Positions 17,643-24,966 of a DNA stretch of 64,000 nt are shown here, in pieces. This DNA is from Brevundimonas subvibrioides ATCC 15264 (lineage in GTDB: Bacteria; Pseudomonadota; Alphaproteobacteria; Caulobacterales; Caulobacteraceae): the NCBI RefSeq assembly GCF_000144605.1, contig NC_014375.1, forward strand, positions 2,170,001 to 2,234,000, written 5' to 3'. The position numbers and the translations under genes are program-made. Position 1 is the first letter of the stretch. Each line of letters begins with the position of its first letter. The notes below the pieces were generated by a model. The model was not told where the DNA came from. It made no database searches and saw only the letters and a list, made by a program, of their open reading frames with translations.

Positions 17643-18788
17643 ATGGATGAGGATCAGGGAGCCGTCAGGCGCTCCTTCATCGGTCGCTGGTTTCCCGAAC
17701 GTCATGTTTATCTCCGTTCCAACGGCGATACGCGTGGATATGTTCTGACCAGTGGACGACAGATGATGCTGGCAGTGGCCGGTGTCTTCCTGGCGGGCTG
17801 GACGCTGCTGGCGTCCGGGGGCTTCATCTTCGACATGGTCGCCAGAAGCCGCGCCGACGACGAGATCGTCCGCGCCAGGGCCGCATCCGAGCGGCTCAAC
17901 GCCGACCTTCAGGCCCGGCTGGAAACGGCCGTCGTCCGCATGTCGGCCACGACGGGCGGCCTCGACGAGATGGCCGGCATGGTCGAGCGGCGTCACGCCG
18001 CGCTGACACGCGTCATGACCATGTTCCAGGGCGTACAGGGCGCGGAGGCCGTGCTGACACCCGCCACCCCGCCGGCACCCGGACAGGCCCGCCCCATCCA
18101 GCGCATCGTCGCCGTTCGCATGGACCAGGAACGTCTGATCGAGCGAGCGGGCGATTTCGCCCAGACCCGGGCCGAACGTCTGCGTCTGGCCTTCCGCCTC
18201 GCCGGCCTGAACCCGGCCGTCTACGGGGCCAACGGATCGGCCCTCGGGGGGCCGCTGATCGAGGCGGGCGATCCCAAGGCGCTGGCGACCATTCTCGACG
18301 TCGACGAGCCCTTCGCGGTCCGGATCCGACACGCCGCCGACAACCTGACCGACATGCGCCGGCTGGCGGATGCCGCCGAAGGCCTGCCTTTCAACCGACC
18401 GACCCAGGCCCGCACGACATCGGGCTTCGGCGTCCGCTTCGATCCGTTCAACGGCCGTCCGGCGGTGCATCAGGGCCAGGACTTCGCCGCCCCGCTGAAC
18501 ACGCCGATCTACTCGACCGCGCCCGGCATCGTGTCTTTTGCCGGGGTGCGTTCAGGGTATGGAAACACCATCGAGATAGACCACGGACACGGCTTCAAGA
18601 CCCGTTTCGCCCATCTGAACTCCATGGCCGTCCAGCCCGGCCAGCGCATCGCGCTGGGCCAGAGGATCGGGGCCATGGGCACGACGGGCCGATCCACCGG
18701 CGTCCACCTGCACTATGAGGTGTGGATGGACGGCCGACCCCAGAACCCCGCGCGCTTCTTCCGAGCAGGAGACCAGATTGTTCAATAA
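17643..18788 (+). CDS. Membrane-anchored M23 (LytM) endopeptidase linked to bactofilin
   Basis: 381 residues from the ATG at 17643 (a GTG at 17577 would add 22). A ~40-residue cytoplasmic head (FPERHVYLRSNGDTR) is followed by a membrane segment at about 41-63, a periplasmic coiled region (about 70-170), and a C-terminal M23 domain. Zinc motifs are complete: H276 and D280 (HQGQD), H355 and H357 (HLHYE). It should cut peptide cross-links in peptidoglycan. The bactofilin gene overlaps its end, matching the LmdC-type M23/bactofilin pairs reported in stalked alphaproteobacteria. Confidence 0.88.
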   Translation: MDEDQGAVRRSFIGRWFPERHVYLRSNGDTRGYVLTSGRQMMLAVAGVFLAGWTLLASGGFIFDMVARSRADDEIVRARAASERLNADLQARLETAVVRMSATTGGLDEMAGMVERRHAALTRVMTMFQGVQGAEAVLTPATPPAPGQARPIQRIVAVRMDQERLIERAGDFAQTRAERLRLAFRLAGLNPAVYGANGSALGGPLIEAGDPKALATILDVDEPFAVRIRHAADNLTDMRRLADAAEGLPFNRPTQARTTSGFGVRFDPFNGRPAVHQGQDFAAPLNTPIYSTAPGIVSFAGVRSGYGNTIEIDHGHGFKTRFAHLNSMAVQPGQRIALGQRIGAMGTTGRSTGVHLHYEVWMDGRPQNPARFFRAGDQIVQ

Positions 18789-19350
18789 GACGAAATCCCC
18801 CGCCACGCCCGACCGTTCGTCGAACGCCGCCCCCATTCCGCCGCTGCCCGACCTGCCCTCGCCGGGCGTGAGCCGGTCGGCCGCGCCCTCGCCCGCCCCG
18901 TCGCCGATCGCGTCCTCGCGCGGCCTGTCGACCCTGTCGTCGGACCTGCAGTTCGAGGGCCATGTTTCCGGGGCCGGCGACCTTCAGGTCGACGGCTCGA
19001 TCAAGGGCGACGTCCGCGTCGGCCGTCTGATCGTGGGCGAGACCGGGGCCATCGAAGGCAATGTCACGGCCGACTACCTCGAGGTTCGCGGCCGCATCGT
19101 CGGTGGCGTGTCCGGCAAACAGGTGAAGCTGGTCTCCACGGCCTATGTCGACGGCGACATCACGGCCGAGCAGCTGTCGATCGACATCGGTGCCTATTTC
19201 CAGGGCCGGGTCCTGCAGAGCCGCCGCGAAGCCCCGGCCGCCGTCGCGCCCGCGCCCCGGCCGGCCCAGCCGGCCTTCGAAGCCCCGCCCGCTCCGGCCC
19301 CCGCGCCCGCCGAGCCCGCGCCGCAGGTCATCGACCTGAAGTCGGTCTGA
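18778..19350 (+). CDS. Bactofilin
   Basis: 190 residues starting at a TTG (18778) with AGGAGA a few bases upstream; it overlaps the M23 gene by 11 bp. A disordered Pro/Ser/Ala N-tail (1-50) is followed by the bactofilin beta-helix (about 58-155, LQFEGHVSGAGDLQVDGSIKGDV through VDGDITAEQLSIDIGAYFQGRV), then a Pro/Ala-rich tail. Bactofilins polymerise without nucleotide and place cell-wall enzymes, here probably the upstream M23 peptidase. The rare TTG start may set a lower dose or couple the two proteins. Confidence 0.9.
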   Translation: MFNKTKSPATPDRSSNAAPIPPLPDLPSPGVSRSAAPSPAPSPIASSRGLSTLSSDLQFEGHVSGAGDLQVDGSIKGDVRVGRLIVGETGAIEGNVTADYLEVRGRIVGGVSGKQVKLVSTAYVDGDITAEQLSIDIGAYFQGRVLQSRREAPAAVAPAPRPAQPAFEAPPAPAPAPAEPAPQVIDLKSV

Positions 19351-19365
19351 AGCTGATCTGACTCT

Positions 19366-19516
19366 CTCCCTCCCCCTTGGGGGAGGGACGTCGCGAAGCG
19401 ACGGGGTGGGGCGGTCAAGGCAACCCGGACTCGGGGATGTGCAGCGTGGCCCGGTCGCCCCCACCCGGTCTCCGCTTCGCGACGACCACCCTCCCCGGCC
19501 GGGGAGGGAAAGCGCC
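19366..19516. repeat. Palindromic repeat element, second copy
   Basis: About 150 bp between the convergent bactofilin and prfB genes, with the same plan as 7803-7945. Left: CTCTCCCTCCCCC, GGGGGAGGG, a palindrome around CGCGAAGCG, GGGTGGGGCG. A ~40-bp spacer follows. Right, inverted: CGCCCCCACCC, GCTTCGCGACG, CCCTCCCCGGCCGGGGAGGG. It may also work as a transcription barrier between the two genes. Confidence 0.75.
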
Positions 19517-19523
19517 GCAGTCC

Positions 19524-20646
19524 CTACTCCACCGTCGACCCGCGCGTCTCGCCCACACGCGCCGCCAGGGCCGCGCCCATGAAGGCATCGAGGTCGCCGT
19601 CCAGAACGCCCTGGGTGTCCGAGGTCTCGACCTCGGTCCGCAGGTCCTTGACCATCTGGTAGGGCTGAAGGACGTAGCTGCGGATCTGGTGACCCCAGCC
19701 GATATCGGTCTTGGCGTCCGCCAGGGCCTGGGCCGCGGCCTCGCGCTTCTGCAGTTCCAGCTCGTACAGCCGCCCGCGCAGCATCTTCCAGGCCTGTTCC
19801 CGGTTCTGGTGCTGTGAGCGGCCGGCCTGACAGGCCACCACGGTGTTGGTCGGGATGTGCGTCAGGCGGACGGCCGAATCCGTCTTGTTGATGTGCTGCC
19901 CGCCCGATCCCGACGCCCGATAGGTGTCGGTGCGGACGTCGGCGGGGTTGATGTCGATCTCGATCGTGTCGTCCACGACGGGCGAAACGCCCACGGACGC
20001 GAACGAGGTGTGCCGCTTGGCGGCCGCGTCATAGGGGCTGATGCGCACCAGCCGGTGAACCCCGGACTCGGACTTCAGCCAGCCGTAGGCGTTCGGGCCG
20101 GTAACCAGAATGGTCGCCGACTTGATCCCGGCCTGGTCGCCGTCTTCCGAGGCCTCGATCTGGACCTCATAGCCGTGGGCCTTGGCCCAGCGGGAATACA
20201 TGCGCAGCAGCATGCCGGCCCAGTCGCAGCTTTCGGTGCCGCCGGCGCCCGAATTGACTTCCAGATAGGCGTCGTTGCCGTCCGCCTCACCGGACAGCAG
20301 GGCTTCCAGCTCGGCCCGGGATGCCCGGTCCTTGATCGCCTTCAAGGCCGCGCGGGCTTCTTCCAGCGTCGCCTCGTCGCCCTCCTCGTCGGCCATGTCG
20401 GCCAGCATCACGCCCTCTTCCAGGCCCGATTCCATCTCCAGGACGGTGTCGATCTGAGTCTTGAGGCGCGAGCGTTCGCGGCTGACGGCCTGGGCCGCAT
20501 CGGGATCGTTCCACAGCGTCGGGTCCTCGACCCGCGCGTTCAGCTCATCGAGCTTTCGGTTGGCGACATCCCAGTCAAAGACGCCTCCTGAGCAGAGCGA
20601 CGCTCTGCTCGATGTCGGCCTTCATGGCCTCGACATCCGGTCTCAT
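19524..20646 (-). CDS. prfB: Peptide chain release factor 2, with programmed +1 frameshift
   Basis: RF2 ends translation at UAA and UGA. The zero-frame ORF from the ATG at 20646 runs 23 codons to CTT TGA; after a +1 shift at 20577 it reads on as [20 protein letters not shown] to the stop, 373 residues in all. The GGQ catalytic loop is [16 protein letters not shown], and the middle domain has [25 protein letters not shown] precedes the ATG. A terminator lies between it and mrcA, so it has its own transcription. It must be annotated as joined; otherwise the first ~70 residues are lost. Confidence 0.95.
20574..20589 (-). other. prfB programmed +1 frameshift signal
   Basis: On the minus strand: AGGAGG (20589-20584), CGT, CTT (20580-20578), TGA (20577-20575), C. 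This is the classic RF2 autoregulation site, with an internal Shine-Dalgarno just upstream of a slippery CTT, then the in-frame UGA followed by C. Low RF2 favours the shift and restores RF2. Confidence 0.95.
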
Positions 20647-20660
20647 CGCAAACTCCTGCG

Positions 20661-20699
20661 AACTCAAAAAGAAGACGGCGCGCCGGATGGCGCGCCGCT
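20661..20699 (-). terminator. Rho-independent terminator after mrcA
   Basis: Perfect 8-bp stem GGCGCGCC (20689-20696 and 20677-20684) with a 4-base loop, followed on the minus strand by GTCTTCTTTTT. It lies just after the PBP1A gene and ahead of prfB. Confidence 0.8.
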
Positions 20700-20719
20700 C
20701 GATGGCCCTACCTAGGCCC

Positions 20720-23179
20720 TCAGTACAGCCCGCTCAAGTCCTCGGCCGGTTCCTGTTTGGTGGGCGGAGGGGGCGAGTTCGACTGGGTGTTCAGCCCCGG
20801 CGTCACGCCGGCCGCCGCCTCGGCCTCGCGCCGGATGACGTCGTTGTAGTTCTGGGGGCCTTCCGGCACGGCGGCGGCCTGGGCCTGACGCTCGTCCTCG
20901 CGGCGACGCTCGGTGCCCGGGCGGAAGGCCTCCTCGATGCCGTTCACGCTGCGGAAGATCGCGCCGCGCGGCCGCACGAAGGGACGGGCCGGCCGCTCCT
21001 TGAGGGCATCTTCCATGAAGTCGATGAACACCGGCACGGCGGCCGAGGCCCCCGCCTCCCCTGACCCCAGCGACCGGTTGTCGTCGAAGCCGATGAAGAC
21101 CCCGACCACGATGTCGGTCGTGAAGCCGACGAACCAGGCCGAGCGGTACTCGTTGGTCGTCCCCGTCTTGCCCCCGACCCAGCGACCCAGGCCGCGGGCA
21201 CTGGCGGCGGTGCCGCGCTGGATGACGCCCTCCAGCATCGAGCTGATCTGGTAGGCCGTGATGGGGTCTATCACCTGGGTGCCGCGCGGCTCGAGGAAGG
21301 GCGAGGCCTGACCGGCGAACGCGCGACCGCACTCGCGGCAGCGGCGCTGATCGGCGCGATAGATGGTCTCTCCGTCGCGGTCCTGGACGTACTCGATCAG
21401 ATAGGGATTGACCCGACGCCCGCCGTTCACGAACGCCGAATAGGCGGCGGTCAGATTGTAGGGCGTGACCTCGCCGGCCCCCAGCGAGACCGACAGATTG
21501 GGCTGCAGGTTGCTGGCAACGCCCATGCGCGCCGCCAGGTCCACCACCTTCTCCATGCCGATGCTGTCGGCGAGACGCACGGTCATGACGTTGCGCGACA
21601 GCTCCAGGCCGCGACGCAGGGTCGACGGGCCATAGTACTGCCGGCTGTAGTTCTCCGGCGTCCATCGACGTCCGTTCGGCCCGCCCGCGAAACTGATCGG
21701 GCCGTCGACCACGATCGAGGCCGGGGTGAAGTCGCCTTCCAGCGCCGCCGCATAGACGAAGGGCTTGAAGGACGAGCCCGGCTGGCGCTGGGCTTGGGTC
21801 GCGCGGTTGAAGCTGGACAGGGCGTAGGAATAGCCCCCGACCATCGCCAGGACCCGCCCGGACTGGGGCTCGATCGCCACCAGGGCGCCGTTGACGGCCG
21901 GGACCTGCTTCAGGGCGAATTGGCCCGACCGGGGCTCCACGAAGATCAGGTCGCCGCGTTTCAGCGGCCGGTTGGCATTGGCCCAGGCGGCGTCGGCCGT
22001 CAGCAGGGTGCCGGTCTCGTCGTCCCGCGCCGTACGGACCCGGACGGTGTTGCCGGACACGCTCTCGACCGCGGCCGCGCGCCACTCGCGGCGTTCCGGC
22101 GGGGCCTGTTCGCGCAGGGCCACGGCCTGCCAGCCCGGGGCGAAGTCCGTCGTGCCCCAGGCTCCCCGCCACCCGTGGCGGCGGTCGTAGTTCTCGAGAC
22201 CGCGCATGAGCGCATCACGCGCCGCCGTCTGCAGGGAGGGATCCAGCGTCGTGCGCATGTAGAAGCCGCCGGCGTTCAGCTGGGCGCCGAAATCGGGATT
22301 GGACGCCGCCTGGCGGCGCGCTTCCTCGACGAAGAAATCAGCGTCCTGATACTCGGCCCGGCGTGGCGCGGCCTGGGCATTCAGGGGCCGGGCCTGGCCT
22401 TCGACCAGCTGGGCCTGGGTGATGAAGCCGTTCTGCGCCATCTCGCCCAGCACCCAGTCGCGGCGGCCCTTGGCGGCGGCGGGGTGGCGTTTGGGGTGAT
22501 AGTTGTTCGGACCCTTGGGCAGCGCCGCCAGGAACGCCGCCTCGTCCGGCGTCAGCTGCTCCAGCGACTTGCCGAAATAGTTGTAGGCGGCCGAGGCCAC
22601 GCCGTACGACCGGTAACCCAGGAAGATCTCGTTCAGATAGAGCTCGAGGATCTGCGGCTTCGAGAGCGTCGTCTCCAGACGGCTGGAAAGGATCGCCTCC
22701 TTCAGCTTGCGTCCGATGCTCGATTCGTTGGTCAGGAGGACGTTCTTGGCCACCTGCTGGGTGATGGTCGACCCACCCTCCAGACGCCGCCCCGTCGCCG
22801 CGTTCAGCACGTTCTTCAGCATGGCCCGACCCAGGCCGGAGACATCGATGCCGCCGTGCTGGAAGAAGTTGCGGTCTTCCGCCGCCAGGAACGCCTTCAC
22901 CACCAGCGGCGGGATCTGCTCGTAGGGGACATAGATGCGGCGCTCGTCCGAGAACTCGCCGATCAGGGTGCCGTCGCCGGCATAGACGCGGGTCGCCGTA
23001 GCGGGACGGTAATCCGCGAGATCGGACGCATCGGGGAGATCGTGAAAGAGCCAGGCCGCATAGACGGCGACGATCAGCCCGGCGAGCGCGATCGCCCCCA
23101 GCAGGGCCACACCCGCCATCACGAACCAGCGTTCGGCAACCTTCACCGCAGACTCCAACGACCCGACCGCGGGTCGCAT
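20720..23179 (-). CDS. mrcA: Bifunctional penicillin-binding protein 1A
   Basis: 819 residues from the ATG at 23179 (GTG at 23197 is an alternative). A cytoplasmic lead and membrane anchor (about 20-45) precede the GT51 glycosyltransferase (AAEDRNFFQHGGID with the catalytic Glu, EGGSTITQQVAKN, YLNEIFLG) and the transpeptidase with SxxK (GSSFKPF), SRN (LSRNVMTV) and KTG (GGKTGTTNE). It polymerises and cross-links peptidoglycan. The C-terminus is a disordered Pro/Glu tail. The amidase gene lies just upstream in the same direction. Confidence 0.94.
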   Translation of the reverse strand: MRPAVGSLESAVKVAERWFVMAGVALLGAIALAGLIVAVYAAWLFHDLPDASDLADYRPATATRVYAGDGTLIGEFSDERRIYVPYEQIPPLVVKAFLAAEDRNFFQHGGIDVSGLGRAMLKNVLNAATGRRLEGGSTITQQVAKNVLLTNESSIGRKLKEAILSSRLETTLSKPQILELYLNEIFLGYRSYGVASAAYNYFGKSLEQLTPDEAAFLAALPKGPNNYHPKRHPAAAKGRRDWVLGEMAQNGFITQAQLVEGQARPLNAQAAPRRAEYQDADFFVEEARRQAASNPDFGAQLNAGGFYMRTTLDPSLQTAARDALMRGLENYDRRHGWRGAWGTTDFAPGWQAVALREQAPPERREWRAAAVESVSGNTVRVRTARDDETGTLLTADAAWANANRPLKRGDLIFVEPRSGQFALKQVPAVNGALVAIEPQSGRVLAMVGGYSYALSSFNRATQAQRQPGSSFKPFVYAAALEGDFTPASIVVDGPISFAGGPNGRRWTPENYSRQYYGPSTLRRGLELSRNVMTVRLADSIGMEKVVDLAARMGVASNLQPNLSVSLGAGEVTPYNLTAAYSAFVNGGRRVNPYLIEYVQDRDGETIYRADQRRCRECGRAFAGQASPFLEPRGTQVIDPITAYQISSMLEGVIQRGTAASARGLGRWVGGKTGTTNEYRSAWFVGFTTDIVVGVFIGFDDNRSLGSGEAGASAAVPVFIDFMEDALKERPARPFVRPRGAIFRSVNGIEEAFRPGTERRREDERQAQAAAVPEGPQNYNDVIRREAEAAAGVTPGLNTQSNSPPPPTKQEPAEDLSGLY

Positions 23180-23255
23180 GATCCGACGGTCGCCCACGGG
23201 TTTAGCCGGGGTCGCGATGCTTCGCTAGGGCGTCGGCGACCGGGCGGTCGGTTTC

Positions 23256-24482
23256 CTATGGCGCACCGGCGGCGCTGTTCAGGGCCGCCATCTGCAGCGG
23301 AGCCGACGGCTGGCTGAAATAGCGGTCGATACCCTCGGCCACGGCGCGAACCAGCTGACGGCGTTCCGTGGCGTCGCCGAGCGCCCGCTCGTCGTCCGGA
23401 TTGGTGATGAAGCCCATTTCGAGCAGGACTGCCGGAACGTCCGGGGCCAGCAGCACGGCCAGGCCCGCATCGCGATGGCTGCGACGCAGCAGCGGATGGT
23501 CGGCCGCTTCCAGATGGGTCAGCAGGACCCGGGCGAACTGGGCCGAGCGATTCTGGGTCGCGCGCTGCGTCATATCCAGCAGGATGCGGTCCACGGACGG
23601 ATCGCGGCCGGGCAGATGAAGATCGCGGTGCCAGTTATCGCCGCGCGTGACCTCGCGCACGGCGCGGCTCGCGCCCTGTTCGGACAGGGTATAGACGGAC
23701 GCGCCCCGCGTGGCCGGGTCGGCCCCCGCGTCGGCGTGCAGCGAGATGAACAGATCGGCGTCCGCCTGACGGGCGATGCGGACACGCCGGTACAGGTCGA
23801 CATAGACATCCGACTCGCGGGTCAGCTGGACCCGGTAGCGCCCGGTGCGCAGCAGCTCGTCCCGCAGGGCGATGGCCGCCGCCAGGGTGACGGCGCTTTC
23901 CGAGCGATGGGCCCCCAGGGCCCCGGGGTCATGGCCGCCATGGCCCGCGTCGATGACCACCAGCGGTCGCTCGGCACGCGCCGGGGGACGCGGGGCCGCA
24001 CGACGCGTCGTGGCGCCGGCGACAGCCCCGCCCGTGGCGGTGATGTCGATGACGTAGCGGTAGTGGGCCACGCCGTCTCCGGGCGGCAGCAGGAAGCGCC
24101 GCTCGATCCGCGCCGTCCGGCCCAGGGCCAGTTGAACCCGCGAGGCCGTCCCCGACGGACTGACCCGCCAGTCGCGCACCAGGCCGGAACCGGTCCCGTC
24201 CACGCCGCGTCCGGCCCCCACGCCGGCCAGGGTCAGGACCACCTGTCCCGCCGCGCCGGACTCGATCACCTCGCCCCGCGCCGATCGGTCCAGGTCGATG
24301 ACCACCCGCGTATGATCCGCATCGCCCCCGAACCGAACGCCGCGCACGTCGCCGGTCGCGCCGGTCGCCATGGACCGGCTGCCGGCCAGCGACACGGCCG
24401 CCAGCACGACGAGCGCGAGCGCCGTCAACGCCCAGTCGCGGACGCTCCATTCGGACAGGCTGAAACGCATAGACCCGCGCAT
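23256..24482 (-). CDS. amiC: N-acetylmuramoyl-L-alanine amidase (AmiC-type, AMIN plus Amidase_3)
   Basis: Up to 408 residues; ATGs at 24482 and 24470 are both possible and neither has a strong Shine-Dalgarno. An N-terminal hydrophobic segment (about 15-35) exports or anchors it. An AMIN-like beta domain (about 45-150) is followed by the zinc amidase domain with VIDAGHGGHDPGA, the Glu in AHRSESAVTLA, the His in FISLHADAG, and the catalytic Glu in VLLEMGFITNPDDE. It cleaves the stem peptide from MurNAc during cell separation. Confidence 0.92.
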   Translation of the reverse strand: MRGSMRFSLSEWSVRDWALTALALVVLAAVSLAGSRSMATGATGDVRGVRFGGDADHTRVVIDLDRSARGEVIESGAAGQVVLTLAGVGAGRGVDGTGSGLVRDWRVSPSGTASRVQLALGRTARIERRFLLPPGDGVAHYRYVIDITATGGAVAGATTRRAAPRPPARAERPLVVIDAGHGGHDPGALGAHRSESAVTLAAAIALRDELLRTGRYRVQLTRESDVYVDLYRRVRIARQADADLFISLHADAGADPATRGASVYTLSEQGASRAVREVTRGDNWHRDLHLPGRDPSVDRILLDMTQRATQNRSAQFARVLLTHLEAADHPLLRRSHRDAGLAVLLAPDVPAVLLEMGFITNPDDERALGDATERRQLVRAVAEGIDRYFSQPSAPLQMAALNSAAGAP

Positions 24483-24966
24483 TCTGACGGCGACCCACTC
24501 TTGTAGTTGAGGGCAACCTGCCAGATCGCGGTTGGGATTGGGTTAAGCGCGCCGGAAAACCATCGTGGCTTTTCATTCACACCCGGCATGCCTATGCTTG
24601 TATCCGTTCGCGAACGATCGCGCCGCCGCATCGACGGTCTGGCGCGGCCCCGGCGCGGCGCCCCACTCCCGCCTTCGCGGATCGCCAGGCCAGACCCTGA
24701 AAACGGGTAGCCCCCTGACGATCGACGGAGCCGGGCCTACCCGACCTTGCGACGCCAACGGCGCGTGCGGGTCCAGGACCGACCAGACCCCATGGGCTTT
24801 TCCGCCTGCCTCTCCCTCCGATCGATTGCCCTTCAGGGGCCGGTCGCAGTCGTGTCCGGCCTTCGCCGCGACGACGGGATGATGCACGCGTTCGCCCCTT
24901 ACCCCGTTCGGCGAGCCGCCACGGCCCCTTCAGGCCCCGGCAGAGCGCGCCAGAGAGAACCCTTCA
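24483..24966 (+). other. Long intergenic region: divergent amidase/rne control and rne leader
   Basis: 484 bp without a convincing gene; short frames here lack codon bias and family resemblance. It contains a perfect 12-bp palindrome CGTTCGCGAACG (24605-24616), a possible -10 TATGCT at 24593-24598 with a weak -35, and a GC-rich stretch 24620-24800 able to fold into several hairpins. RNase E genes elsewhere have long autoregulated 5' leaders; that role here is inference. Confidence 0.4.

Noticed and set aside
24573..24887. Small frames (about 100 codons) in the rne leader
   Set aside because: No conserved motif; translation looks random (Arg/Pro/Gly-rich).
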